From a virus, in the IMG/VR virus record IMGVR_UViG_3300046323_000673, positions 19,861-83,860 of that record: a stretch of DNA of 64,000 nt; one strand, given 5' to 3'. Shown one piece after another: positions 40,452-48,984 of this stretch (its first letter is position 1; each line of letters begins with the position of its first letter). The notes beneath the pieces were generated by a model. The model was given only the letters and a program-made list of their open reading frames with translations. It was not told where the DNA came from and ran no database searches. Both the position numbers and the translations under genes were made by a program.

Positions 40452-40753
40452 AATCTATTTCAATCAATGGGCGCGTAGTTAGTGCCCGTTCATGTGGTGT
40501 AAATGTATTTTGTCGCGATATTCATGCAAGTGGGATTATTTGTATTTATGAAAATTCAAGCGGTCATCCCCCAGTTGGCGATATGCCAGCACATGTACAT
40601 ACGACAACAACTCGTAAACATGGGCCGATGTATTGGAATTCAGATGAAGGTCCATTGTTTTTTATGAATGAGTTAAGACAACCGATTGACCCACCATTGG
40701 CATGGACTCACGGCTGTTTTGCCGTCTTGAACGATAAAGGCGAATTGATATGA
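40448..40753 (+). CDS. Hypothetical AT-rich gene, 101 aa
   Basis: Start ATG 40448 overlaps the upstream stop. Codon use is clearly more AT-rich than its neighbours (runs such as TGTATTTATGAAAATTC), which suggests recent acquisition. The product has several His residues (DMPAHVHTTTTRKHGPMYW) and no recognised domain. Confidence 0.5.
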   Translation: MKSISINGRVVSARSCGVNVFCRDIHASGIICIYENSSGHPPVGDMPAHVHTTTTRKHGPMYWNSDEGPLFFMNELRQPIDPPLAWTHGCFAVLNDKGELI

Positions 40754-41286
40754 AAAACAATCGAGTGATTACATTCCTTCAGCGCAAGGGTGCACGCGAA
40801 ACGTGGGAGTACGAGCGGGTCGTGATCCTGCTGCTTGAACTGGCCTGCTTGGTCGCGGGTGTGCTCGCGTCCCCGTCACGTACCACGATGCTTCTAATGG
40901 CAATCGATTTGCCGCGTTCGCTTTACGCAACCGAACTTGCACGAGCGGTACGGTCAGGAGCGGCAAGGAAGGCCGAACGCGCGAAAGCAATGGGCATCCC
41001 TGAAGTCGAGCTTGCGTGCTCGCGGGATATTGAACGCGCGGCGAAGAATCAGCAGCTCATGACTGCGGCACAACCCGTGGTCGGACTTGCGTTGTCAGTC
41101 GCGGGTTCGGGGCAGGGATTCACGCGAGCGATCATTGTGGGGTTTATCGTGTCGGTGATTCGATGGGCGAGCGTCGAAGTGTATGGAGTTTGGCGCGCGT
41201 GGTATCGGGAACGTGTACCCGTGCAGGTGACAAGACAATCACGTGATTTGACTCATGCGCTCATGATTGGGCAGGTGAAATCATGA
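40750..41286 (+). CDS. Putative membrane protein, 178 aa
   Basis: Two hydrophobic segments are visible: VVILLLELACLVAGVLA (about residues 24-40) and AIIVGFIVSVIRWASV (about 126-142), with a charged helical region between. ATG 40750 overlaps the upstream stop. Function unknown; a membrane-associated phage protein. Confidence 0.5.
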   Translation: MKNNRVITFLQRKGARETWEYERVVILLLELACLVAGVLASPSRTTMLLMAIDLPRSLYATELARAVRSGAARKAERAKAMGIPEVELACSRDIERAAKNQQLMTAAQPVVGLALSVAGSGQGFTRAIIVGFIVSVIRWASVEVYGVWRAWYRERVPVQVTRQSRDLTHALMIGQVKS

Positions 41287-41963
41287 ATCGCGTATCATTC
41301 CACGGCGACGCATCGTTGCCGCATTACGTGCACGGCGGGCATTTCGAGTACAGCCATGAAGTCAATGGGATCCCAACGTGGGAAAGCGTCAAGGTGCCTC
41401 GTGAGCTTTGGGGTGAAGGATATCCATGGTGCACTGATAAAGATCGCGAGTATTATCGTCAATGGGATCATCGGCAGTTCCTTCCATACGTTCAATTGCG
41501 TCCTGAAGACAAACCATGTGGGCAATCCCGTGGTGAAGGTCAAGGAGCTGGCACTGCGCAAATAACGTACACGGCGAGCCATACAGTTTTCGCGTGCTGG
41601 GATTACACCGGCGATGTTCGCGGCGGGAGCTATTCGATGTTTTGGATCGATGGTCGGCTATCGGCAAACGATATGATCACCGCGATCAATAGAGACTTCC
41701 CGTGCATCTGGGCACGCATTACGGGTGGCAGCGGCGCAATGCATGTTTGGGGCGATGATCCTCCGCCGGTTGCGACTGCCTTGGACGTGGTTGCAGTGGC
41801 GAAAGTAGCGACGTCAAAAGCAGAACCCGCGCCAACGTATGACTTTTCGATTCCTGACGAGCTGTTCGTTAGGGCAGCACCCACGCCCGAACTTGTGCAG
41901 ATCGTCGAAGATGCCACACCTGTTGCCAATGAACAATTGCGAAGTGCGATGGTGAAACCATGA
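41283..41963 (+). CDS. Hypothetical protein, 226 aa
   Basis: No recognised domain. The first 160 residues are rich in aromatic residues and Gly/Asp (HYVHGGHFEYSHEVNGIPTWESVKVPRELWGEGYPWC; CWDYTGDVRGGSYSMFWIDGR), and the C-terminal 50 residues look disordered. Translationally coupled on both sides. Confidence 0.5.
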   Translation: MNRVSFHGDASLPHYVHGGHFEYSHEVNGIPTWESVKVPRELWGEGYPWCTDKDREYYRQWDHRQFLPYVQLRPEDKPCGQSRGEGQGAGTAQITYTASHTVFACWDYTGDVRGGSYSMFWIDGRLSANDMITAINRDFPCIWARITGGSGAMHVWGDDPPPVATALDVVAVAKVATSKAEPAPTYDFSIPDELFVRAAPTPELVQIVEDATPVANEQLRSAMVKP

Positions 41964-42256
41964 ATTGGAAAGCTGACGAATCCGGTTCGTTTTCTGAACT
42001 GAACATTGACCCGTTCACGTTGCGCGTTGCGTGCGGCGACAATGGGAAGTTTTACGCGGCCGTTTTTCGCAGTACCATCGTTTGCACGATGACGTTCTCA
42101 ATGTACAAGACGGAAGCGAACGCGCAACGTGCCGCGGTGAAGCTGTTCGAGAAATACGTGACCAGTGAATGGCAAGTGCTTCGCGATGCATTCGCGAATT
42201 TGCGTTTGCAAAGTAATGATAAACGAAAGCGAATGCCGAAGTTTGTTCCTTTATGA
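41960..42256 (+). CDS. Hypothetical protein, 98 aa
   Basis: Alpha/beta small protein (FTLRVACGDNGKFYAAVFRSTIVCTMTFSMYKTEANAQRAAVKLFEKYV). Coupled by overlap to the preceding gene. The pattern, a strand pair then a helix with AxRAAxKLF, is seen in several unrelated small phage proteins, and no function is inferred. Confidence 0.5.
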   Translation: MNWKADESGSFSELNIDPFTLRVACGDNGKFYAAVFRSTIVCTMTFSMYKTEANAQRAAVKLFEKYVTSEWQVLRDAFANLRLQSNDKRKRMPKFVPL

Positions 42257-42265
42257 GGTGAAGTC

Positions 42266-42574
42266 ATGAAGCGCAAAATCATGCAAGCGACTGTCATTCG
42301 ATTGGACAAGAATGGTATTCCACCGAGCGTGAAGCCGAACTCGTTTTGGCTCATGAACAAGCAAGAGACGGGTTGGTCAAGCCATGGGTACCCATACCCT
42401 TCAATTGGCAGACTTCTTAATGAATGGGATGTTTTATTAGGTGCATCTGGTAACGATAAGCATGGTGCATTCATTAAAGCGCATCCTATTCCTGACGATC
42501 CGCATGAGCGATACAATCGATTGAAAGAACATCGAAACACTTTGCGAATGCTTGTCGATAATTCAGTTGCATGA
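42266..42574 (+). CDS. Hypothetical protein, 102 aa
   Basis: GAGGTGAAGTC lies before ATG 42266. The sequence is more AT-rich in codon use than the helicase that follows. A conserved-looking SFWLMNKQETGWSSHGYPYPSIGRLLNEWD segment is present, but no family is recognised. Confidence 0.5.
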   Translation: MKRKIMQATVIRLDKNGIPPSVKPNSFWLMNKQETGWSSHGYPYPSIGRLLNEWDVLLGASGNDKHGAFIKAHPIPDDPHERYNRLKEHRNTLRMLVDNSVA

Positions 42575-42581
42575 TCCGTAC

Positions 42582-44081
42582 GTGAAGCGGATATCCATTA
42601 CGATCGACAACAGATTGCGTATGCGTGCGAGCGATCTCGATTCCGAGACGCTTACCCACCTGCAACGCGAATTCACCCACCGCAACCCCCAAAAGGCCAA
42701 GCTCGAAAAGCAGACGGAAGGCGCGAAGTACAATCGCGCCAAACCGTTCCTGAAGTTCGCCCTTGCGAAAAGCGCAGCCGCACAACCCGCGACGATTTCG
42801 ACGTGGGCATTGAATGGCGACGAACTCACGTTCCCCCGTGGCGGGCGCGAACGATTGACGTTCATGCTTGAGGATCGCGATTACTTGGTCGACACGATTG
42901 ATCAACGCACGGACGGCACGCTTCCCTGGCCGAACGCGCGCTACACGGGCGAGCTATGGGACTTTCAGCAACGCATGGTTGAGACGGGCATGCAGGTTGA
43001 GGAAGGCATCGCGCGTAGCCCTACAGGCTCGGGAAAGACCGAAGCAATCATCGGGCTTATGTGCGAAGCGAATCTGCCATCACTCGTGATCGTGCATGGG
43101 CACGCATTGCTTGATCAATGGATTCGTCGGGTGCGGCAATCGACGAATATCAATGATATCGGAATCATTGGCGATGGGAAGTTTGACCCGAAGCCGATTA
43201 CAATCGGGATGCAGCAAACGCTTGCTCGCCGAATCGATAAGGTTAGAGGGTTTTTTGGGTTCGTCGCGTGTGACGAGGCGCATCTATTCGCGGCTGATAC
43301 GTTTCTTGAAGTGGTTGATCAATTGCCTTCGCGGTACCGGGTTGGATTCACCGCGGACGAACACCGTAAAGATGGGAAGGAATTCCTGCTCTACGATACG
43401 CTTGGGCCTGTCTTCGCGGAAGTGAAGGAAAAGAAGCTTGTTGATGAAGGGTACATTCTGGACGTCGAAGTTCGCCTTGTGCCCACAGGTTTCGAGCGGC
43501 AATGGTGGACCGATCTTCACCCGCAAGCACGCGGAATGGAAATGCTTCGGCTTATTAACGAAATGGGCGAAGACAACGAACGGAACGCAATCGCTACCCA
43601 AATCGCGTTATGGGCAGCGCGGGAAGGGCACCAAGTGCTTGTGATGGCGCATCACACCGTGCATTGTCGTCGACTGCTTGCCGATATTGCCGCGTCAAAC
43701 CCGCGCGTTGGATTGCTTATCGGCGAAGACAAAGACGCGTACGTGCGAGGTATCGCAGGAATGATGCAGGGTTCCGTTCAGATCGGCGTTGGTACCTACA
43801 AGAAGATGGGTACCGGCATTGATTTGAAGGCATTGTCAAGGGGTGTTGCCGTCACGCCGGTGCACTTGAACAAGTTTTTCCTGAAGCAACTGAAGGGTCG
43901 GTTCTGTCGCACTGCTACCGATAAAGCAGATTCGGCGATCTACGTGCTGTACGACGAATTGATCTTCGGACTCGCGCCAGTGGAAAACTTCAAACGTTGG
44001 GCGTCACGTGTGCTTGTGCGTGATGATGACCAATGGATTGACGCGAAAGAATACTTGAAGCGCGAGAAGGCCGAATCATGA
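42582..44081 (+). CDS. SF2 DNA helicase/translocase
   Basis: About 499 residues from GTG 42582 (TTG 42552 and ATG 42621 are alternatives). Helicase motifs of superfamily 2 are clear: QQRM near the Q region, SPTGSGKTE (motif I, about residue 147), CDEAHLF (DEAH-box motif II), VGFTADEHR (motif III region), and a C-terminal domain with VLVMAHHTVHC and KGRFCRTA (motif VI-like Arg finger). The design resembles phage UvsW/RAD25-like helicases used in recombination and origin handling. It leads the replication module. Confidence 0.85.
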   Translation: MKRISITIDNRLRMRASDLDSETLTHLQREFTHRNPQKAKLEKQTEGAKYNRAKPFLKFALAKSAAAQPATISTWALNGDELTFPRGGRERLTFMLEDRDYLVDTIDQRTDGTLPWPNARYTGELWDFQQRMVETGMQVEEGIARSPTGSGKTEAIIGLMCEANLPSLVIVHGHALLDQWIRRVRQSTNINDIGIIGDGKFDPKPITIGMQQTLARRIDKVRGFFGFVACDEAHLFAADTFLEVVDQLPSRYRVGFTADEHRKDGKEFLLYDTLGPVFAEVKEKKLVDEGYILDVEVRLVPTGFERQWWTDLHPQARGMEMLRLINEMGEDNERNAIATQIALWAAREGHQVLVMAHHTVHCRRLLADIAASNPRVGLLIGEDKDAYVRGIAGMMQGSVQIGVGTYKKMGTGIDLKALSRGVAVTPVHLNKFFLKQLKGRFCRTATDKADSAIYVLYDELIFGLAPVENFKRWASRVLVRDDDQWIDAKEYLKREKAES

Positions 44082-44620
44082 GAACGATGAAACCGCTTCC
44101 ACCATTGCCGAATCACGTGCTTGCAAAGCAGGGCCTTGGCGCGTGGGTTGAGCAGGTGAATCAAAAGGCGATATCGAAACCGCCCAAAAAGAAAGCGAAG
44201 TACACGCCTCGTTCGGTCAGTGGGTATGAGCAGGCGCGCACGCAAGCCGACGTGTTCGCCAAGTCGGGCACGTGGGGCGATGCCGAACCGCGGCACTTGG
44301 TTGGCCTTTATGCGCTCTTGCATGAGCAAGTCTATGGCGTACCGCCCGAGGAATTGAAAGACGCTTGGAAGACGGCTGTAGGCGCGGCAAAGTACATGCT
44401 CGAAAACGAGTTCGCGGGGGACATGCGCGCTCTTATCGAGTTCGTTCGTTGGGTGTGGAAGAAGGAGCGCCGGCGGGAAGATATGCGCAAGGCGAATCCG
44501 GGTGATGACGGGTTCCGCATCGGTTGGCGATATCAATTCAAAAACAAGACATTGCTCACGGATTACCGCGTTGAATTGGCACGTGCAATTGAGGCAGCAA
44601 CGCCCAAGGGGAAGCGATGA
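44078..44620 (+). CDS. Hypothetical protein before DnaB, 180 aa
   Basis: Overlaps the helicase stop (ATGA) and the dnaB-like start. It has a basic N-terminus (ISKPPKKKAKYTPRS) and helical remainder (KDAWKTAVGAAKYMLENEFAGDMRALIEFVRWVWKKERRRED). Its place directly ahead of a DnaB-type helicase would suit a helicase loader, but no AAA+ motif is present. Role unknown. Confidence 0.5.
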   Translation: MRTMKPLPPLPNHVLAKQGLGAWVEQVNQKAISKPPKKKAKYTPRSVSGYEQARTQADVFAKSGTWGDAEPRHLVGLYALLHEQVYGVPPEELKDAWKTAVGAAKYMLENEFAGDMRALIEFVRWVWKKERRREDMRKANPGDDGFRIGWRYQFKNKTLLTDYRVELARAIEAATPKGKR

Positions 44621-46254
44621 GAGCACGAACAGCAGCGGGCAAAGTGGATGCGTCAACATCCGTCGTGTCGTCGACTGATGCGTTCCTTGGGTCGTATTCA
44701 CCCCCGAACTTGCAAGCTACGTCCGGAAATCCAATTGGATCGATCCAATTGGATTCGAAGGGGAAGGCAGCAGCAAGCAAGCCATCACTCAAGGGCGAGA
44801 CGATCAAGATCCCCATGCCCGAACCAGTGGGCGAGATCGTCATCATCGGCGCGGCATTGGTTGACCATGATGCACGTGCGCGCCTCGTGAAGGCATTACC
44901 AAGCGATTCGTTTTACGCGAAAGGGCATTCTGAGATCTGGTCTGTGATTGCCGAGCTTGAACGTAAGGGGCTTGCGTATGACCCATTGACGGTGCAACAA
45001 ATCAGTAATGGGCGGGTTGATACGAGCTACCTTGATTCGATTATCACGCAACGCCCGGTCGTGCCCCCGAATCTCGACTTTCATATTGAATCGTTGAAAT
45101 GGTATCGGACCCGCGTTGAATTCATTAAAGGTCCACTTACTTCGACGCTTGAATTGGTGAAGGATCCAAACGCGGATATCGAAACGATCAAGCGCGCGGT
45201 GGATCAACAAGCCGCCACGTTGAAAAGCTCGGGGACGCATCGGTACTTGCGTGATTCGCAAGTGCTCGTTCGTGAGCAGATGGCGGCGATTCGTGCGCGT
45301 CGTGGGGGCGCGGCTGTGTACCCGTTCGGGATTGATGGGTTTGACGTGTACGGGAAGGACGAAAAGCTCGACGACGGCACCGACATATCGAATACGTGGC
45401 GGGTGATCCCCGGTTGTGCACCGACGAAAACAACGGTTGTCACGGGCGTCTCAGGTTCGGGCAAAACGACAGTGACGGCGAACATTGCCCTTGCCCAAGT
45501 CAATGCAGGGCGTCGTGTGCTTTACGGCGCGTGGGAACAGGGTTCGGGCATGACGCTCGAAATGATGGCGGCGCATTCACTCGGCATATCGAAAAGTCGA
45601 TTGATGACGGGCCACATGACCGATGATGAGGACGTTGCAATCGAGCAAGAAATGGATCGCATTGGCGCGTATGTGAAGTTCTTCGACGTGCCGTTTGGGC
45701 GCAAGCAGGGCGAGCGGGTAATCAACGATCGCACGCTCGATACGATCGCCGAGTATATCATCGCGAGTCGATGCGAGGTTGCGATCTTTGACCTATGGCG
45801 TCGTGCACTTCGTCAATTTGATCCGGATGAAGAAGAAGCAGCGCTTTACCGGCAACAATCGATTGCAGAAGAAACGAAGGTTCATCAGATCCTTATTCAT
45901 CAGCAGCGATTGAAAGACCTTGAGCAGCGCGAGGACAAGCAACCCACACGCGAGGGGTTGAAGGGTTCGGGCGCGTGGGTTGAGATGCCAGATACGATCA
46001 TCGGCGTTCACCGGGAAAGCCTGTTCAAGGCAGTCCCGAGCGATGTCATTCGATTGATTCTGCTCAAACAACGATATGGGGTTTGGCCGCTCGCAGTGGA
46101 TCTCGATTTCAATCCTGATACGGGCTGCATGTTGAATGGAAGAAGCGCGAACTTTGCCGTTCGTGGGGGCACCAAGGAAGGGTTTGACGCGTTCCTCGAC
46201 AAGCCGGTTGAGATGAACCGGCAATCAAATCGACGCGGCGGGCGTAGGTCATAA
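44617..46254 (+). CDS. dnaB-like: DnaB-type replicative helicase
   Basis: Start ATG 44617 with AAGGGGAAG upstream. The N-terminal domain of the DnaB family appears at residues 70-160 (IIGAALVDHDARARLVKALPSDSFYAKGHSEIWSV). The RecA-like motor follows: GVSGSGKTT (Walker A, about residues 277-284), EVAIFDLWRRAL (Walker B), and LKGSGAWVEMPDTIIGVHRE. It unwinds DNA ahead of the fork. Residues 38-46 (NPIGSIQLD) are encoded by palindrome copy P15, a unique coding use of the repeat. The true N-terminus could also be internal. Confidence 0.88.
   Translation: MRARTAAGKVDASTSVVSSTDAFLGSYSPPNLQATSGNPIGSIQLDSKGKAAASKPSLKGETIKIPMPEPVGEIVIIGAALVDHDARARLVKALPSDSFYAKGHSEIWSVIAELERKGLAYDPLTVQQISNGRVDTSYLDSIITQRPVVPPNLDFHIESLKWYRTRVEFIKGPLTSTLELVKDPNADIETIKRAVDQQAATLKSSGTHRYLRDSQVLVREQMAAIRARRGGAAVYPFGIDGFDVYGKDEKLDDGTDISNTWRVIPGCAPTKTTVVTGVSGSGKTTVTANIALAQVNAGRRVLYGAWEQGSGMTLEMMAAHSLGISKSRLMTGHMTDDEDVAIEQEMDRIGAYVKFFDVPFGRKQGERVINDRTLDTIAEYIIASRCEVAIFDLWRRALRQFDPDEEEAALYRQQSIAEETKVHQILIHQQRLKDLEQREDKQPTREGLKGSGAWVEMPDTIIGVHRESLFKAVPSDVIRLILLKQRYGVWPLAVDLDFNPDTGCMLNGRSANFAVRGGTKEGFDAFLDKPVEMNRQSNRRGGRRS
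44727..44756. promoter_or_regulatory. 30-bp palindrome, copy P15 (1 mismatch, inside dnaB-like gene)
   Basis: The final T is C. It lies in the coding leader of the helicase gene, is in frame and contains no stop in any of the six frames. Neither flank has TAACAT. Gene-internal location argues against a plain transcription terminator. Confidence 0.8.
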
Positions 46255-46255
46255 A

Positions 46256-47227
46256 ATGCGAATCATTAACATTCTCAACCTACTCGAACGGTTGGGAATC
46301 AAAACGAAACCAAAGGGGCGCGAGCTTTGGGCTTGTTGCCCATTGCATGAAGAGCGCACACCGTCCTGGCAGATTCGCGACGACGCTGATGATCCGATCA
46401 AGCACGGGCGATGGCGATGCCTTGGGAAGTGCCACACCGGCGGCGGACCGATATCGCTCGTGATGCACGTGCTCAACCTGGACTCAAAAGCCGCATGGGA
46501 ATGGATCAAGTCGGGAAGCACGCACGAACGCGTTGTGCTGGGTATTGACTTCGATTCGACGGGCCCCGATCTTTCAAGGCATGTGTTTGGGTTTCAAATC
46601 CCCCAAGGGGTTGAGTTTGCGCCCCTGTTTGATTGGCCCAAACCCGCGTCGCAATACCTCGAGCAACGAAAAGTCACGGCTGAACAAGTCGACAAGTGGG
46701 GTATCGGGTTTGCTCGTGATGGGAAGCTCGCGAAGCGTATTGTGTTTCCGTGGCGTGAAGCATCGGGCAAGCTCCTTGGGTACACGGCGCGGGCGTATGT
46801 GCCACACGAGAAGCGATATCTTGAGCCAAGTGAGAAGGAAGGGGCGTCAAGGGGTGCGGTGTTCGGTGAGGAGCACTGGCCCCCGCCGGGTGATGCTCGA
46901 GATGTTGTTGTCGTTGTTGAAGGCGCGTTCGATGGGCTTGCGATTGAACGTGCGACGGGGATCCCGTTCGGTGCGCCGAATGGATCAAACTTCCTCCCCT
47001 CGCATGCGAACAAGATCTCGACGTTCAAAAGGATCATTACCGCGACGGACCCTGATGCAGCGGGGGCGGCGTTCCAAGCGGCGGTTGAGACGTTGTCCCG
47101 TCATTCGCAGGTGATTCCGATTGAATTGCCGATAGATGCAAAGGGCGGAAGGTTTGACCCCGCACGACTTGCGACCGAACGCGGAAACGACGAATTGCGC
47201 AAGATCATCATGGGGGCGATATCGTGA
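46256..47227 (+). CDS. DnaG-type primase
   Basis: A 323-residue protein with a CHC2 zinc-binding region at the N-terminus (CPLHEE at residues 28-33 and WRCLGKCHTGGG at 53-64) and a Toprim-like core further on (VVVVEGAFDGLAIERATG, then ITATDPDAAG). It makes RNA primers for replication. It is separated from the helicase stop by one base and overlaps the next gene, so helicase and primase are probably co-translated. Confidence 0.88.
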   Translation: MRIINILNLLERLGIKTKPKGRELWACCPLHEERTPSWQIRDDADDPIKHGRWRCLGKCHTGGGPISLVMHVLNLDSKAAWEWIKSGSTHERVVLGIDFDSTGPDLSRHVFGFQIPQGVEFAPLFDWPKPASQYLEQRKVTAEQVDKWGIGFARDGKLAKRIVFPWREASGKLLGYTARAYVPHEKRYLEPSEKEGASRGAVFGEEHWPPPGDARDVVVVVEGAFDGLAIERATGIPFGAPNGSNFLPSHANKISTFKRIITATDPDAAGAAFQAAVETLSRHSQVIPIELPIDAKGGRFDPARLATERGNDELRKIIMGAIS

Positions 47228-47565
47228 AGAGTAAGAATCCTGTATCTAGGAAAAACCCTAGTTCGCGTTGGGGACAAACGCTCAATCAATATGGGCTTGC
47301 AGCCGCAATCGAATTGCTGAAGGGTTTACTTGCCGAAACGGGCGGCAATGTTCGTCGTGCGAGTGCATTGCTTGGCAAACGTCGTGAGGACGTGGTTGAC
47401 CTTATCGACAAGCACGGCCTGAAGGGGTACGTTCAAGAGCAGCGGCGACTACTCGCGGACCGAAAGACGCAATCCAAGTCGTGGATTGAACAAACACAGA
47501 AGGAGCTTTGCGATGGACCAGCAGATTCAGGCGATGGCGATGGCGTACCAGGGGATGGCGGCTGA
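47224..47565 (+). CDS. Fis-like helix-turn-helix protein, 113 aa
   Basis: Start GTG 47224 overlaps the primase TGA. Residues 25-70 (AAIELLKGLLAETGGNVRRASALLGKRREDVVDLIDKHGLKGYV) match the C-terminal helix-turn-helix of Fis/NtrC proteins, with the GGN...AALLG signature. This suggests DNA binding at replication or transcription sites. The C-terminal 30 residues are acidic and overlap the next small gene in another frame. Confidence 0.65.
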   Translation: MKSKNPVSRKNPSSRWGQTLNQYGLAAAIELLKGLLAETGGNVRRASALLGKRREDVVDLIDKHGLKGYVQEQRRLLADRKTQSKSWIEQTQKELCDGPADSGDGDGVPGDGG

Positions 47566-47662
47566 AGAGATCTTCGCCGATATGCAGGCGCAAGGGGCGG
47601 AAGCCTTGTTCGTTGACGCGTGGATGGTCGCAAATTATCTCGCGCATCTTGCTAGTGCGTGA
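47513..47662 (+). CDS. Small protein, 49 aa
   Basis: ATG 47513 follows GAAGGAG at ideal spacing, stronger than most sites here. The product is Met/Ala/Gln-rich (MDQQIQAMAMAYQGMAAEEIF...). It overlaps the C-terminal codons of the Fis-like gene in a different frame. Short helical protein of unknown role. Confidence 0.5.
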   Translation: MDQQIQAMAMAYQGMAAEEIFADMQAQGAEALFVDAWMVANYLAHLASA

Positions 47663-47698
47663 TGACCGTGGCATGATGCCAGTTGAGGATTCGTCGTC

Positions 47699-48010
47699 AT
47701 GTCATTTCATTATACGAGATTGGGACATTTGATGAACGAGGACAAGTTCGCGGAAGCGGCCGAAATCTTCGTTCAGAAACTTGTCGAATACGAGATCAAA
47801 ACAGCAGCAGCAGAGAACCGTGCAGTTGTTGTAAAGACGAACAAAGCAGCGTTCTCGCGAGATCCCGAGTTTGGGGCGAATTACCGCACGGTGAGTCGCT
47901 GGGCGACGACGCTGCTTGATCACGGGTTCGACGTGATTGGTGAAGCGAAGAAGAAGCTTGAAGCGCACATCGCAAGTTCGGGGCAGGCGACGACGACAAC
48001 GACAAGCTAA
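47699..48010 (+). CDS. Hypothetical protein, 103 aa
   Basis: Helical protein (EDKFAEAAEIFVQKLVEYEIKTAAAENRAVVVKTNKAAF, then TVSRWATTLLDHGFDV) with a Thr/Ser tail. The second part looks like a small helix-turn-helix (YRTVSRWATTLLDHG). GAGGATTC lies upstream of ATG 47699. A strong terminator follows. Confidence 0.5.
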   Translation: MSFHYTRLGHLMNEDKFAEAAEIFVQKLVEYEIKTAAAENRAVVVKTNKAAFSRDPEFGANYRTVSRWATTLLDHGFDVIGEAKKKLEAHIASSGQATTTTTS

Positions 48011-48042
48011 CCAAGTAACCAGGGCGACGAATCCAAATCGAC

Positions 48043-48074
48043 AAACCCGGTGGGACATGTTCTCACCGGGTTTT
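48043..48074 (+). terminator. Rho-independent terminator
   Basis: AAACCCGGTG pairs with CACCGGGTTT, forming a 10-bp stem around GGACATGTTCT, followed by TTTTCGTTTTTG. It ends the transcript of the helicase-primase block. Confidence 0.8.
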
Positions 48075-48105
48075 CGTTTTTGTTTGGGTCGTGCACAAAT
48101 AATCC

Positions 48106-48134
48106 TCGACAGATAAGACACCATGCCCTAGGCT
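48106..48134 (+). promoter_or_regulatory. Sigma70-like promoter for the zinc-repeat gene
   Basis: TCGACA (48106-48111), 17-bp spacer ending CATGCCC, TAGGCT (48129-48134). The spacer end is shared with promoters at 38555 and 39591. Confidence 0.6.
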
Positions 48135-48180
48135 TACTCTACCGTTGTGGTTGTGCGACGGCCAAGAAAGTCGAGGGATC

Positions 48181-48984
48181 ATGCGACGCTCATTACGGAC
48201 GATTGATTCGGAGAAGGCGCTTGCCAATTACCTTACAGGTATTGGCATTTTGAAGATGCGATCCGAAGGTGTCGAGTTGGAGGAAGCTGCAAAAAAGAAT
48301 GGCGTGTCGCTTGCGTATGCCTGGTCGTTATCGACGATTGCGCAGCACTTTCCTAAAGAGGTGTTGATGCGGCTCGGGATCGGTAAATGCGAGACCATCT
48401 ACAAGTTGAAGGTGCCAGGTAATCATTTACCCGTGATTTATCGAATTGCGGGTATGTGTTCGATGTACGAATTGCGTCAGACGCTTACCGCTCTTTATGG
48501 TGAGCCGAATGGGCGTGAACGTGTGGCTGTGTTGCAATGCAATTGCAAGGCAAGACGCCCGATTCCTTATGCGCGGTTGTCTATTATGAAATGTGATACG
48601 TGCATTAAATACAAGGAAAGAGCTGAAAACTGCAAATTGATCGGGTTGTGCCGATGTGGAAGAGCAAGGCATGGTGAAAGTAACCGGTGCATATCGTGTA
48701 TTGAGAGTATGAGGAAGCATGACCTAAAACGACGAATTACGCGGGAAGTATTGGATGGTGTTCAAGTTGATCACCATCAAAATCGTATTGAATCTCGTAA
48801 ACAGCGTAGACGTGAACGCGAGGCTAAATACGTCGCGAATGGGTTGTGTCGTTGCGGGAAAACACCTAGCCCTGGATTCCGCTGTTGTGAACGCTGCAAA
48901 ATGAAATTCCGAGCTTGGTCGAAGGCTTACTATGTCAAACGCCCACGTGCGCATTCTAGTTCTGTCGAACAGGCAAGCCAATGA
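48181..48984 (+). CDS. HTH protein with three CxC/CxxC zinc repeats
   Basis: Start ATG 48181 with GAGGG upstream; 267 residues. The N-terminal third resembles a ParB/KorB-like helix-turn-helix (ILKMRSEGVELEEAAKKNGVSLAYAWSL). The C-terminal half has three similar Cys modules: CNCKARRPIPYARLSIMKCDTC, CRCGRARHGESNRCISC and CRCGKTPSPGFRCCERC, each a CxC then CxxC. A very basic linker separates the last two. This is a likely DNA-binding regulator with its own promoter, and its family is not recognised. Codon use is more AT-rich than the neighbours. Confidence 0.6.
   Translation: MRRSLRTIDSEKALANYLTGIGILKMRSEGVELEEAAKKNGVSLAYAWSLSTIAQHFPKEVLMRLGIGKCETIYKLKVPGNHLPVIYRIAGMCSMYELRQTLTALYGEPNGRERVAVLQCNCKARRPIPYARLSIMKCDTCIKYKERAENCKLIGLCRCGRARHGESNRCISCIESMRKHDLKRRITREVLDGVQVDHHQNRIESRKQRRREREAKYVANGLCRCGKTPSPGFRCCERCKMKFRAWSKAYYVKRPRAHSSSVEQASQ

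Noticed and set aside
42552-42581. TTG at 42552 as helicase start
   Set aside because: It overlaps the preceding gene by 23 bases without a ribosome site; GTG 42582 fits better, though neither is proven.
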